This document shows positions 1 to 9,654 of a DNA stretch of 64,000 bases, piece after piece. Made by a program: the position numbers and the translations under genes. The DNA lies in contig NZ_JAPDNQ010000001.1 of the NCBI RefSeq assembly GCF_025989145.1, positions 186,001 through 250,000 of the forward strand. The letters run 5' to 3'. This stretch comes from Microbacterium sp. SSM24. Its GTDB lineage: Bacteria > Actinomycetota > Actinomycetes > Actinomycetales > Microbacteriaceae. The stretch's first letter is position 1. The number at the start of each line of letters is the position of its first letter. A model generated the notes under the pieces. The model ran no database searches, was not told the origin of the DNA, and saw only the letters and a program-made list of their open reading frames with translations.

Positions 1-1712
1 TGAGCGGATGCCTCGGCTCGGCGCGCGTCGCCGTCGCCCGCTTCGGCGAGACACGGCTGACCCGCTCCCGGTTGCGCGACCCCGACGAGCCGCACAACGT
101 CGCGCTCGGAGTCGAGCTGCGCATGGCCGGCCCGCAGCCCGTCGCCGCGCCGTGGGCGGGCACGCTCGACACGACCGCGGACGGCATCCGTCTGCGAGCG
201 GGCGGCATCGACCTCGTCCTCGGCGGCATCCGCAGCGCGCTCCGGGACGGCACCGCCGTCGAGGCGGGCGAGCTCGTCGGCGAGGCGGACGGGGCACTGT
301 GGGTGCAGGTCGAGAGGGCCGGCGTCGACGGGCCGCGGTTCGCGCCGCGCAGCCTCGCCGCGGCCTGGCGCTGCGTCGTCGCGGATGCCGGCCAGCTGGT
401 GCCGGGGCATCCGCAGCCCCTCGAGGATCACCGCGCCGCGCAGCTGCTCGCCCGGCGCGACGCGGTCTTCGCGGACGTCCAGGAGCACTACTTCGCCGAT
501 CCGCCGGTGATGGTGCGCGGCTGGCGCGAGCACCTCGTGGACGCGGATGGGCGCGTGTACCTCGACACGCTCAACAACGTGACCTCGATCGGACACGCGC
601 ACCCGCGACTGGTGGCGGCGGTCGCCGGCCAGTGGAGCCTTCTCAACACCAACTCGCGCTTCCACTACGCCTCGGTGGTCGAGTTCTCGGAGCGCCTCGC
701 GGCGCTCCTTCCCGACCCGCTCGACACGGTGTTCCTCGTGAACAGCGGCTCCGAGGCCGTCGACCTCGCCCTGCGACTCGGCCAGGCGTGGTCGGGGCGC
801 ACCGATGTGCTCTCGCTGCAGGAGGCCTACCACGGGTGGACCTACCTGAGCGATGCCGTCTCGACGTCGGTCGCCGACAATCCCGCGGCTCTCGAGACCC
901 GGCCCGCGTGGGTGCACACCGTGCCCGCTCCCCATCCTGGGCGAGGCGCTCACCGCACCGACCCGGGCCGCTACGCCGCGGACGCGGTCGCCGAGATCGA
1001 CCGTCTGGCGGCCGCGGGCTCGCCCGTCGGCGCTGTCATCGCCGAGACGCTCTTCGGCAACGGCGGCGGCGTCGCGCTCCCCGACGGGTACCTGGCCGCC
1101 GTCTACGACGCGGTCCGCGCCCGCGGCGGACTCGCGATCGCCGACGAGGTGCAGGTCGGCTACGGGCGCCTGGGCGAATGGTTCTGGGGCTTCGAGCAGC
1201 AGGGCGTCGTGCCCGACGTGGTCGCCGTCGCGAAGGCGATGGGGAACGGGCATCCGCTCGGCGCCGTCATCACGACCCGTGAGATCGCCGAGCGCTACCG
1301 GGCGGGTGGCTACTTCTTCTCGTCGGCGGGCGGGAGTCCGGTGTCGAGCATCGTGGGGCTGACCGTGCTCGACGTGATCCGCGACGAACGCCTGCAGGAG
1401 AACGCCCGCGACGTCGGCGGCTACCTGAAGGAACGTCTCGAGGCGCTCGGCGAGCGGCATCCGCTCATCGGCACCGTGCACGGGTCGGGCTTCTACCTCG
1501 GCCCGGAGCTCGTGCGCGACCCCGTCACGTGGGAGCCCGCGACCGAGGAGACCGCGGCGATCTGCACGCGCCTGCGCGACCTCGGCGTGATCGCGCAGCC
1601 CACGGGCGACCACCAGAACATCCTGAAGATCAAGCCGCCGATGTGCTTCACGCGTGCCAGTGCCGACGCGCTCGTCGATGCCCTCGACCGGGTGCTGACG
1701 ACCGGCTGGTGA
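1..1712 (+). CDS. Class III aminotransferase, C-terminal part of a multidomain fusion (5' truncated by window edge)
   Basis: The frame is open from base 3 to the stop at 1710-1712 (569 codons visible), so the gene begins upstream of the window. The last ~430 residues are a fold-type I PLP aminotransferase of class III. They show SIGHAHPRL, NSGSEAVDLALRL (PLP phosphate cup), ADEVQVGYGR and VAVAKAMGNG, whose Lys (codon 1233-1235) should form the Schiff base. About 120 residues precede it, with a beta-rich stretch (HNVALGVELRM, then TADGIRLRAGGIDLVLGG) resembling the M23-like/lipoyl-like linker of actinobacterial proteins that join an aminoglycoside-phosphotransferase-like kinase, an M23-like domain and an aminotransferase. 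The kinase part would lie upstream, which is inference. Substrate unknown; ethanolamine-phosphate or hydroxylysine-phosphate lyase relatives share this architecture. Confidence 0.85.
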   Translation, partial: SGCLGSARVAVARFGETRLTRSRLRDPDEPHNVALGVELRMAGPQPVAAPWAGTLDTTADGIRLRAGGIDLVLGGIRSALRDGTAVEAGELVGEADGALWVQVERAGVDGPRFAPRSLAAAWRCVVADAGQLVPGHPQPLEDHRAAQLLARRDAVFADVQEHYFADPPVMVRGWREHLVDADGRVYLDTLNNVTSIGHAHPRLVAAVAGQWSLLNTNSRFHYASVVEFSERLAALLPDPLDTVFLVNSGSEAVDLALRLGQAWSGRTDVLSLQEAYHGWTYLSDAVSTSVADNPAALETRPAWVHTVPAPHPGRGAHRTDPGRYAADAVAEIDRLAAAGSPVGAVIAETLFGNGGGVALPDGYLAAVYDAVRARGGLAIADEVQVGYGRLGEWFWGFEQQGVVPDVVAVAKAMGNGHPLGAVITTREIAERYRAGGYFFSSAGGSPVSSIVGLTVLDVIRDERLQENARDVGGYLKERLEALGERHPLIGTVHGSGFYLGPELVRDPVTWEPATEETAAICTRLRDLGVIAQPTGDHQNILKIKPPMCFTRASADALVDALDRVLTTGW

Positions 1713-1733
1713 GCGGGGATCGCGCTCGCGTAC

Positions 1734-2198
1734 TCAGTCGCGGCCGCCCGGAGGGCCGACCAGGAGCAGCGCGACATACAGCGCGACGACAGCCACCGCG
1801 ATGAGCACGGCGAGCAGCCACGCCCGGTTCAGGAACCAGCGCATCAGGCGGTCGTGCCACGCGGCGTCCCGCGGGTCTTCGGTCGCCTGCAGGCGCCACG
1901 CCCCGGCGAGGCGGCCGGAGCGGTGCAGCCACAGCTCGGTGGGAATCGTCGCGTACGGGATCACCGCGCTCGCGATCGCCACGATCGTCGGCCACGCTCC
2001 CCAGCGCTGATTCTTCGCAACGAGCACCGCCGTCGCGCCGTACGACAGGAACATGAAACCGTGGATTCCGCCGCCCACCGTGACCGCGACGGCGAGGTCG
2101 GTGGTCGCCCGCACGATGAGGCCCGCGATGAGCAGGGTCCACGAGATCGCCTCCGCGACAGCCAGGACTCGGAACAGATTCAAGGGCGCGCGGAACAC
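1734..2198 (-). CDS. DUF3817 family membrane protein
   Basis: This 154-residue integral membrane protein begins MFRAPLNLFRVLAVAEAISW and has the typical DUF3817 core of three closely spaced helices (LIAGLIVRATT, VTVGGGIHGFMFLSYG, IASAVIPYATIPTELWL). An extra C-terminal helix (AWLLAVLIAVAVVALYVALLL) follows. The GTG start has a good ribosome-binding site (GAAGGAG, four bases upstream). Function is unknown; relatives sit in the cytoplasmic membrane. It converges with the aminotransferase gene and diverges from the methyltransferase gene. Confidence 0.8.
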   Translation of the reverse strand: MFRAPLNLFRVLAVAEAISWTLLIAGLIVRATTDLAVAVTVGGGIHGFMFLSYGATAVLVAKNQRWGAWPTIVAIASAVIPYATIPTELWLHRSGRLAGAWRLQATEDPRDAAWHDRLMRWFLNRAWLLAVLIAVAVVALYVALLLVGPPGGRD

Positions 2199-2245
2199 AG
2201 CTCTCCTTCGGGTGGGGATGCCTCCAGCCTAGGTAACCTCGGACG

Positions 2246-3355
2246 GTGGACTACTCCCCCGCCGCGCTGCGCCGCTGGCCCGACCTCGAGGGGCCGGACC
2301 TTCCGGCGTCGGATGCCGCAGACCGGCTGATCCTCGACGAGTCGGCCGACGCGCGGTCCGGGGCTCGGGACGGCGCGATCTCGGTGGTCGGCGATGGCTA
2401 CGGCGCGCTCGCTCTCGGCGCTGCCGCCGACGGTGCGACCCGGATCCGCGTGCACCAGGACGCCCTCACCGGCGAGCGCGCGCTCGCGGCGAACGCCGAG
2501 CGGGCCGGTCTCGAGGACAGCGTCGCCTCGCTGGCGCTGTCGGGCGAGCTCGTGCGCGGCGCGACCGTCGTGCTTCTGCGGCTCCCCCGTTCGCTCGACG
2601 CCCTGCGTGACATCGCAGGGCTCATCGCGGCGCACGCCGCGCCCGACGTCGTCGTCTTCGCCGGCGGTCGCCTCAAGCACATGACCGTCGCGATGAACGA
2701 CGTGCTGCGCGAGCACTTCGACCGGGTCGACGTCACCCACGCGCGACAGAAGTCCCGCGTGCTCGTCACCCGTGGACCACGCGACGGCCACGACCCCGTG
2801 CCGCGTCGCGAGACCCACGACTCGCTGATCGTGTGCGCATTCGGCGGGGCGTTCGCGGGCACGTCGATCGACATCGGCACGCGCTTCCTTCTCGCGCACC
2901 TTCCCGAGCCTCCCGCAGGGGCGGACGCCGCCATCGACCTCGCGGGCGGCACCGGCGTCGTCGCGACGACGCTGGCGCTGCGGCATCCGGAGCTGCGTGT
3001 GCTCGCATGCGACCAGTCCGCGGCCGCCGTAGCCTCCGCACGCGCCACGGCGGAGGCGAACGGGGTCGCCGATCGCGTCGAGGTCGTGCGCGACGACGTG
3101 CTCGGGTCGCGCCCCGACGGGTCGGCCGGCTTCATCGCCCTCAATCCCCCGTTCCACGTGGGGGCCGCCGTCAGCGAGGGCGTCGCCCCGCGGATGTTCG
3201 CCGAAGCCGCGCGCGTGCTGCGGCCGGGCGGCGAACTGTGGACGGTGTGGAACTCGGGCTTGCAGTACCGACCGGCCCTCGAGCGGCTCGTGGGGTCGAC
3301 GCGTCAGGTCGCGCGAAACGCGAAGTTCACGGTGACGGTGTCGACCCGGCGCTGA
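2246..3355 (+). CDS. RlmG/RsmC-like class I SAM-dependent methyltransferase
   Basis: The 369-residue protein has the two-lobed layout of the RlmG/RsmC rRNA guanine-N2 methyltransferases. A degenerate N-terminal methyltransferase-like half contains LILDESAD and VVVFAGGRLKHMT. The catalytic C-terminal half contains AIDLAGGTGVVATTLALRHP (SAM motif I), VLACDQSAAAVASAR (motif II) and the NPPFHVG motif used to flip a guanine base. The family usually modifies a 23S or 16S rRNA guanine; which base is modified here cannot be read from sequence. The GTG start lies six bases after TAACCT (2234-2239), consistent with a leaderless message. Confidence 0.8.
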   Translation: MDYSPAALRRWPDLEGPDLPASDAADRLILDESADARSGARDGAISVVGDGYGALALGAAADGATRIRVHQDALTGERALAANAERAGLEDSVASLALSGELVRGATVVLLRLPRSLDALRDIAGLIAAHAAPDVVVFAGGRLKHMTVAMNDVLREHFDRVDVTHARQKSRVLVTRGPRDGHDPVPRRETHDSLIVCAFGGAFAGTSIDIGTRFLLAHLPEPPAGADAAIDLAGGTGVVATTLALRHPELRVLACDQSAAAVASARATAEANGVADRVEVVRDDVLGSRPDGSAGFIALNPPFHVGAAVSEGVAPRMFAEAARVLRPGGELWTVWNSGLQYRPALERLVGSTRQVARNAKFTVTVSTRR

Positions 3356-3372
3356 TCTCCGGAGAGCCCGGG

Positions 3373-3996
3373 TCACTCCTCGGGGGCGGTCCCGGCGACC
3401 GGCGGCGCGAACGCGACCCAGGCGTCGTCGGCGCATTGGTAGAACATCGGGGTCGACGTGTCGATGTAGATCTCGTCGCCCTGGCAGGTGTCCTGCGCCG
3501 GCTCGCCGGTGCCGAGCGAGACCTGCGTGCCGGGATCACCCTGCTCACCCTGCTCACCCTGCTCACCCTGTTCGCCCGAGGAACCCGTCGCGCCGGTGGA
3601 TCCGGTCGCTCCGGTGAGGTTCTCCGCAGCGGACTCGCGAATGTTGCCGACCAGCGTCCACACGCCGTCTTCGAACAGGTACACATCGGCGGTCGCGACG
3701 TCGATGTAGACGTCGCCGTCGTAGCCCTTGCCCGCCTCGGGGACGCCCGATCCGGCGCGGACGGCGGATCCTGCGGGGAGGATCTCCTCCAGCGCCGCCT
3801 CATAGTCCTCGACCGTCGCGGTCTGCTCGACCGTCGGAGTCGGCGCGGGGGCCGACGTCGTGTCGACCGAGCGCGCGAGCCACGACCCGAGGAACGCGGC
3901 GAAGAACGCGAGGACGACGATCGCGAGTCCGAACCAGATCAGCGTCCCGCGTGAGACGGACGCGGGCGCGGCAGGGGGCTCGGGGGATGCGGACAT
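3373..3996 (-). CDS. Membrane-anchored collagen-like protein
   Basis: The 207-residue protein starts at ATG 3996, preceded by GGAG. It has a short cytoplasmic tail, one transmembrane helix (TLIWFGLAIVVLAFFAAFL, ~residues 17-35), then an extracellular region. Around residues 125-155 are about ten Gly-X-Y triplets (GATGSTGATGSSGEQGEQ, then GEQGEQGDPGT). Two similar small modules flank this stretch, each with a DxYIDxxTxxxYxxxDDxWV pattern (DVYIDVATADVYLFEDGVW and EIYIDTSTPMFYQCADDAW). Such modules commonly accompany bacterial collagen-like repeats. It is probably a surface protein; ligand unknown. The gene converges with the methyltransferase gene. Confidence 0.75.
   Translation of the reverse strand: MSASPEPPAAPASVSRGTLIWFGLAIVVLAFFAAFLGSWLARSVDTTSAPAPTPTVEQTATVEDYEAALEEILPAGSAVRAGSGVPEAGKGYDGDVYIDVATADVYLFEDGVWTLVGNIRESAAENLTGATGSTGATGSSGEQGEQGEQGEQGDPGTQVSLGTGEPAQDTCQGDEIYIDTSTPMFYQCADDAWVAFAPPVAGTAPEE
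3541..3567 (+). repeat. 9-bp tandem repeat encoding collagen-like GEQ triplets
   Basis: The unit ctgctcacc is repeated exactly three times, with one degenerate copy on each side. It encodes Gly-Glu-Gln on the minus strand within the collagen-like gene. Exact nucleotide repetition makes this a candidate slippage site where triplet number could vary between strains. Confidence 0.8.
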
Positions 3997-4135
3997 GGGC
4001 ACGACTCCATTCGACCGCTCCCCAGAACGCCTTGGGGGTGTGGCGCAGAGCGGCGTGACGCTCACTGTAGAGAGCCGGGCCGCGGGTGGCCTCACCCGTG
4101 ACGGATGATCCCGCCACCGGCGGGGAGGTGCCTGA

Positions 4136-4519
4136 TCAGCGGCCGCCGCGCGTCGACCACACGGCCCAGGCCACCAGCACAGGCTGGAAGAACAGGCGCA
4201 CGAGTCGCTTGCGGTCACTGTCGAGGCCGAATCCGTCCCGGCGCTTGGCGTACTGCTCGATGTTCCCCGGGAACACCGCGACGAAGAACGCGGCGAGGAT
4301 CGCGCCGACGCGTCCGCGCGACTGCGGGAGGGCGACGAGCGCTGCGCCGAGCATGACCTCGACGATGCCGGATGCCACCACCACCGCATCCTCGTCCATG
4401 ACCTTGGTGGCGAGGTTGGGAACCTGCGCCCGGAACTCCTGGCGCGCCCAGAACAGGTGGCTGACGCCGGCGAAGATCATCGCGGCCGCGAGCGTCCACC
4501 GGGCGAGGGTTCTCATCAT
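4136..4519 (-). CDS. DoxX-like small membrane protein
   Basis: The 127-residue protein has four hydrophobic segments and the DoxX-type N-terminus (LAAAMIFAGVSHLFWARQEF), followed by ASGIVEVMLGAALVAL, ILAAFFVAVFPGNIEQY and LVRLFFQPVLVAWAVW. DoxX-like membrane proteins are small quinone-associated or uncharacterised four-helix proteins; no specific function can be assigned. Two adjacent ATGs (4519 and 4516) are possible starts. Its start lies only 63 bases from the divergent potassium channel gene. Confidence 0.75.
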   Translation of the reverse strand: MMRTLARWTLAAAMIFAGVSHLFWARQEFRAQVPNLATKVMDEDAVVVASGIVEVMLGAALVALPQSRGRVGAILAAFFVAVFPGNIEQYAKRRDGFGLDSDRKRLVRLFFQPVLVAWAVWSTRGGR

Positions 4520-4582
4520 GGCCCTACGCTCGCAGACCGCACCGGCTCGTGCAGCCACTTGACACGCCCTACGATCACGCCC

Positions 4583-5308
4583 ATGGACTACGACCGCTGG
4601 CAGCGCGTCACCGAATGGCCGCTCATCATCGCTTCCGCCGTGTTCCTCATCGCGTACGCCTGGCAGGTGATCGCCGACCTCACGGGGCCGGCGAACGCGC
4701 TCGCCGAGACGCTCATGTGGATCACGTGGGGACTGTTCCTCGCCGACTACGTCTCGAACCTGATCCTGATCGGGCGCGAGAAGCGGTGGCGATGGTTCTA
4801 CACGCACTGGTTCGACCTGTGCGTGGTCGTGCTGCCCATGCTGCGTCCGCTGCGCATCCTGCGGCTCGTGACGCTGCTGAGCGTGCTGCAGCGCACCGCG
4901 GGCACGGCGATCCGCGGCAAGATCTCGATCTACGTCGCCAGCGCCTCCGCACTGCTGATCTTCGTCGCGGCGCTCGCGGTGCTCGACGCCGAGCGCGGCC
5001 AGCCGGGGTCGAACATCGAGACGTTCGGGAACGCGCTGTGGTGGGCGTTCGTCACCGTGACGACGGTCGGCTACGGCGACTACACGCCGGTGACCGAGCT
5101 CGGACGCTTCATCGCCGTCGGTCTCATGATCGGCGGTATCGCCCTGCTCGGTGTCGTGACGGCGACCCTCGCCTCGTGGATCGTCGAGCGCGTGGCCGAG
5201 CGCGACGCCGAGCAGGAGGCCGCCACCGTCGGCCACATCCGGTCCCTCGAGACACAGCTCGCCGACATGCGCGGCATGCTGTCGGAGGCCCTGGGCCGGG
5301 AGCGCTGA
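4583..5308 (+). CDS. Voltage-gated-type potassium channel
   Basis: The 241-residue protein has a six-helix voltage-gated-channel-like layout. It contains a charged S4-like segment (MLRPLRILRLVTLLSVLQRT, ~residues 92-111), the pore helix and selectivity filter VTTVGYGDYTPVTELGR (~155-171), and a C-terminal coiled-coil tail (RDAEQEAATVGHIRSLETQL) that may hold the tetramer together. TVGYGD is the K+ signature. ATG 4583 was chosen because the channel N-terminus begins there and it lies seven bases after TACGAT (4570-4575). It converges on nrdF across a strong hairpin. Confidence 0.88.
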   Translation: MDYDRWQRVTEWPLIIASAVFLIAYAWQVIADLTGPANALAETLMWITWGLFLADYVSNLILIGREKRWRWFYTHWFDLCVVVLPMLRPLRILRLVTLLSVLQRTAGTAIRGKISIYVASASALLIFVAALAVLDAERGQPGSNIETFGNALWWAFVTVTTVGYGDYTPVTELGRFIAVGLMIGGIALLGVVTATLASWIVERVAERDAEQEAATVGHIRSLETQLADMRGMLSEALGRER

Positions 5309-5322
5309 CGCGGAACGACGAA

Positions 5323-5350
5323 GGGGACGGATGCCACGGCATCCGTCCCC
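5323..5350. terminator. Bidirectional hairpin terminator between channel gene and nrdF
   Basis: A perfect 12-bp stem (ggggacggatgc with gcatccgtcccc) around a 4-base loop sits between two convergent genes. There is no U-tract, as is usual for high-GC actinobacterial terminators. The stem carries the GGATGC/GCATCC word that is frequent throughout this window. Confidence 0.75.
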
Positions 5351-5371
5351 TCGCGGTTCACGTGGTCCGCG

Positions 5372-6388
<1,017 letters not shown>

Positions 6389-8545
6389 TCACAGCGTGCA
6401 CGAGACGCACTCGGACATGTCCGTGCCCTCGAGCGCCATCTGCCGCAGACGGATGTAGTAGATCGTCTTGATGCCCTTGCGCCAGGCGTAGATCTGAGCC
6501 TTGTTGATGTCGCGCGTGGTCGCGGTGTCCTTGAAGAACAGCGTGAGCGACAGGCCCTGGTCGACGTGCTGGGTCGCGGCGGCGTACGTGTCGATGACCT
6601 TCTCGTAGCCGATCTCGTAGGCGTCCTGGTAGTACTCCAGGTTCTCGTTCGTCATGAACGCCGCCGGGTAGTAGACGCGGCCGAGCTTGCCTTCCTTGCG
6701 GATCTCGATCTTCGCCGCGATCGGGTGGATCGACGACGTCGAGTTGTTGATGTACGAGATGGAGCCGGTCGGCGGCACCGCCTGCAGGTTCTGGTTGTAG
6801 ATGCCGTGCTGCTGGATCGACGCCTTCAGCGCGCGCCAGTCGTCCTGTGTGGGGATGTGGTGGCCCGCGAACATCGACTCGACCTTCTCGGTCGCCGGCA
6901 CCCAGGCCTCGTCGATGTACTTGTCGAAGAACTCCCCCGACGCGTACTTCGAGTCCTCGAAGCCGTCGAAGGCCTCGCCGCGCTCGATGGCGATCTTGTT
7001 CGACGCCGTGAGGGCGTGGAACAGCACGGAGTAGAAGTAGATGTTCGTGAAGTCGACACCCTCTTCCGAGCCGTAGTGGACGTGCTCACGGGCGAGGTAG
7101 CCGTGCAGGTTCATCTGCCCGAGGCCGATCGCGTGCGAGCGGTCGTTCCCGTCCTCGATGGAGCGCACCGAGGCGATGTGACTCTGGTCGCTGACGGCGG
7201 ACAGTGCACGGATGCTGGTGTCCACCGTCTTCGCGAGGTCGCCGCCGTCCATCGCGAGCGCGATGTTGAGCGAGCCCAGGTTGCAGGAGATGTCCTTGCC
7301 GATCTGGGCGTACGAGAGGTCCTCGTTGTAGGTGGTCGGAGTGTTGACCTGGAGGATCTCGGAGCACAGGTTGGACATGTTGATCCGGCCCTTGATCGGG
7401 TTGGCCTTGTTCACCGTGTCTTCGAACATGATGTACGGATAGCCCGACTCGAACTGGATCTCGGCGAGGGTCTGGAAGAACTCGCGCGCGTTGATCTTCG
7501 TCTTCTTGATGCGCGGGTCGTCGACCATCTCGCGGTACTTCTCGGTGACCGAGATGTCGCCGAACGGGACGCCGTAGACCTTCTCGACGTCGTAGGGCGA
7601 GAAGAGGTACATGTCCTCGCCGTTCTTCGCGAGCTCGAACGTGATGTCGGGCACGACGACGCCGAGCGAGAGCGTCTTGATGCGGATCTTCTCGTCGGCG
7701 TTCTCACGCTTGGTGTCGAGGAACCGCATGATGTCGGGGTGGTGCGCGCTGAGGTACACCGCGCCGGCGCCCTGACGCGCGCCGAGCTGGTTGGCGTAGC
7801 TGAAGCTGTCTTCGAGCAGCTTCATGACGGGGATGATGCCCGAGGACTGGTTCTCGATCTGCTTGATCGGAGCACCCGACTCGCGGATGTTCGAGAGCAG
7901 CAGGGCGACGCCGCCGCCGCGCTTGGAGAGCTGCAGCGAGGAGTTGATGCCGCGCGAGATCGACTCCATGTTGTCTTCGATGCGCAGCAGGAAGCACGAG
8001 ACGAGCTCGCCGCGCTGCGCCTTGCCCGCGTTGAGGAACGTCGGCGTCGCGGGCTGGAACCGGCCGGAGATGATCTCGTCGACGAGGTTGAGGGCGAGCT
8101 TCTCGTCGCCGTCGGCGAGACCGAGCGCCGTCATCACCACGCGGTCCTCGAAGCGCTCGAGGTAGCGCTTGCCGTCGAACGTCTTCAGCGTGTAGCTCGT
8201 GTAGTACTTGAACGCGCCGAGGAAGGTCTCGAAGCGGAACTTCTTGCCGTACGCGAAGTCGTTGAGCTTCTGGATGAACTCGAACGAGTACCGCGCCAGG
8301 ACCTCGGGCTCGTAGTACTCCTTCTCGACGAGGTAGTCGAGGCGCTCCTTGAGCGAGTGGAAGAACACCGTGTTCTGGTTGACGTGCTGCAGGAAGTACT
8401 CCCGCGCCGCACGCTTGTCGGCGTCGAACTGGATGTTCCCGTCGGCGTCGTAGAGGTTGAGCATCGCGTTGAGGGCGTGGTAGTCCATGCCCTCGAAGCG
8501 CACCTCGGCCTTGAAGTCCTTCTCTGTCACTGCAGTGTCTGCCAT
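6389..8545 (-). CDS. nrdE: Class Ib ribonucleotide reductase, alpha (catalytic) subunit
   Basis: The 718-residue catalytic subunit has the family's normal length. It shows the substrate-site [17 protein letters not shown], the thiyl-radical loop Cys in [28 protein letters not shown], the [15 protein letters not shown] loop, and the C-terminal redox pair ECVSCTL that is re-reduced by NrdH. It has the shorter N-terminus typical of class Ib enzymes, which lack the full ATP-cone activity site. Its first 19 bases overlap the 3' end of nrdI, indicating translational coupling. Confidence 0.97.
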   Translation of the reverse strand: MADTAVTEKDFKAEVRFEGMDYHALNAMLNLYDADGNIQFDADKRAAREYFLQHVNQNTVFFHSLKERLDYLVEKEYYEPEVLARYSFEFIQKLNDFAYGKKFRFETFLGAFKYYTSYTLKTFDGKRYLERFEDRVVMTALGLADGDEKLALNLVDEIISGRFQPATPTFLNAGKAQRGELVSCFLLRIEDNMESISRGINSSLQLSKRGGGVALLLSNIRESGAPIKQIENQSSGIIPVMKLLEDSFSYANQLGARQGAGAVYLSAHHPDIMRFLDTKRENADEKIRIKTLSLGVVVPDITFELAKNGEDMYLFSPYDVEKVYGVPFGDISVTEKYREMVDDPRIKKTKINAREFFQTLAEIQFESGYPYIMFEDTVNKANPIKGRINMSNLCSEILQVNTPTTYNEDLSYAQIGKDISCNLGSLNIALAMDGGDLAKTVDTSIRALSAVSDQSHIASVRSIEDGNDRSHAIGLGQMNLHGYLAREHVHYGSEEGVDFTNIYFYSVLFHALTASNKIAIERGEAFDGFEDSKYASGEFFDKYIDEAWVPATEKVESMFAGHHIPTQDDWRALKASIQQHGIYNQNLQAVPPTGSISYINNSTSSIHPIAAKIEIRKEGKLGRVYYPAAFMTNENLEYYQDAYEIGYEKVIDTYAAATQHVDQGLSLTLFFKDTATTRDINKAQIYAWRKGIKTIYYIRLRQMALEGTDMSECVSCTL

Positions 8546-8961
8546 CGTTCCAATCCCTCGCTCACGCGTTCCACGTCTTCAGGCGTGCCGAAAACCTCTA
8601 GCCGGTACAAGTGCGGCACATGACACTTGCGGCTGATGATGTCGCCGGCGATGCAGTAGTGCTCGCCGAAGTTGGTGTTTCCCGCGGAGATCACTCCGCG
8701 AATCAGGCGCCGGTTGCGCTCGTCGTTGAGGAACCGGATCACCTGCTTGGGTACGGCGCCCTGTTCCTCGCCGCGGCCCTGGCCTCCGCCGTAGGTCGGT
8801 GTCACGAGGATGAAGGGCTCGTCGATCTGGAGCGGCGGATCCGTCGAGTGCAGCGGAATCCGCGCCGCGCGTGCGCCCAGCTTCTCGATGAAGCGTGCCG
8901 TGTTGCCCGAGACGCTCGAGAAGTAGACCAGCAGAGGGGCCTCGGTGGCCACCAGGCTCAT
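8527..8961 (-). CDS. nrdI: NrdI flavodoxin-like protein
   Basis: The 144-residue flavoprotein activates the Mn-tyrosyl radical cofactor of NrdF. The FMN phosphate loop is [16 protein letters not shown] near the N-terminus, followed by VTPTYGGG and the loop [17 protein letters not shown]. The start at ATG 8961 is set by a strong ribosome-binding site (GAGGAGG, five bases upstream); the upstream MCVTREEAA extension is unlikely. The 3' end overlaps nrdE by 19 bases. Confidence 0.95.
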   Translation of the reverse strand: MSLVATEAPLLVYFSSVSGNTARFIEKLGARAARIPLHSTDPPLQIDEPFILVTPTYGGGQGRGEEQGAVPKQVIRFLNDERNRRLIRGVISAGNTNFGEHYCIAGDIISRKCHVPHLYRLEVFGTPEDVERVSEGLERWQTLQ

Positions 8962-9020
8962 CGCCGCCTCCTCACGAGTCACACACATCTAGGCGGTGGT
9001 TGAGCGCCGCCGAAACCCGA

Positions 9021-9254
9021 TCAGGCCAGACGCGACGCGAGCTCGTCGATCTTGTCGGGACGGAAGCCCGACCAGTGGTCCTCATCGGTGATGACGACCG
9101 GCGCCGAGAGGTAGCCCAGCGCCTTGACCTGCTCGAGGGCCGAAGGGTCCTCGGAAAGGTCGTGGATCTCGTATTCGATGCCCTTCGAGTCCAGCGCTCG
9201 ATAGGTCGCCGTGCACTGTACGCACGCGGGCTTCGTGTAGACGGTGATCGCCAT
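9021..9254 (-). CDS. nrdH: NrdH glutaredoxin-like redoxin
   Basis: The 77-residue redoxin reduces NrdE. It has the thioredoxin-fold start MAITVYTKPACVQC with a CVQC active site, the cis-Pro loop LSAPVVITDEDHWSGFRPD, and the C-terminal helix KIDELASRL. WSGFRPD is the typical NrdH substrate-specificity motif. It is the promoter-proximal gene of nrdHIEF and is followed by nrdI after about 60 bases. Confidence 0.96.
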   Translation of the reverse strand: MAITVYTKPACVQCTATYRALDSKGIEYEIHDLSEDPSALEQVKALGYLSAPVVITDEDHWSGFRPDKIDELASRLA

Positions 9255-9654
9255 TTTGATCCTGTCTCTCCCCTCACATCTGCTTGATTCTCCGGCAGGC
9301 CCCCGCCGGGAGACCAACACTACATGTGGGTACCGACATCCGGTAGCACCACAAGGGCTAGTAGTTACATCAGTGTGATTTTCCACCGCTCTCCCCATGT
9401 ACAACACAGGTTCTCCACCGTTTCATCCACAGGCGGGCACCTGTTCCCGAACCTGGAAAAAGCCTGAATCACAGGGATTTCGGCGGCCTCGATCGAGGCT
9501 GTCCACAGGTCGGACGTTACGCCGGGGTTCCGACATCCGATCTGCCTGTGGATGATGCGTTCCGGCGTGTCGCGGCGTGTCGCCCCACGACCCGGGCGTG
9601 TCGCCCCGCCGCCGCCCGCGGCGTCGCGTCCGACGCGCGCGCTAACGTTGATCC
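9255..9654. promoter_or_regulatory. 400-bp intergenic control region between nrdHIEF and the MFS gene, with DnaA-box-like sites
   Basis: This gene-free stretch separates two divergent transcripts and is less GC-rich near nrdH. It holds three DnaA-box-like nonamers, each one base from TTATCCACA or TTGTCCACA: tcatccaca (9423-9431), ctgtccaca (9499-9507) and tgtggatga (9547-9555, opposite orientation). Several TTCTCCACC-like variants lie nearby (e.g. 9411-9419). The MFS gene has a candidate -10 TAACGT (9643-9648). I could not find a convincing NrdR box pair. Confidence 0.5.

Noticed and set aside
9317-9380. Possible NrdR boxes (acactacatgtgggt and gtagttacatcagtgt) upstream of nrdH
   Set aside because: Each matches only part of the NrdR consensus and the spacing is about 42 bases rather than the usual ~31, so I did not call them.
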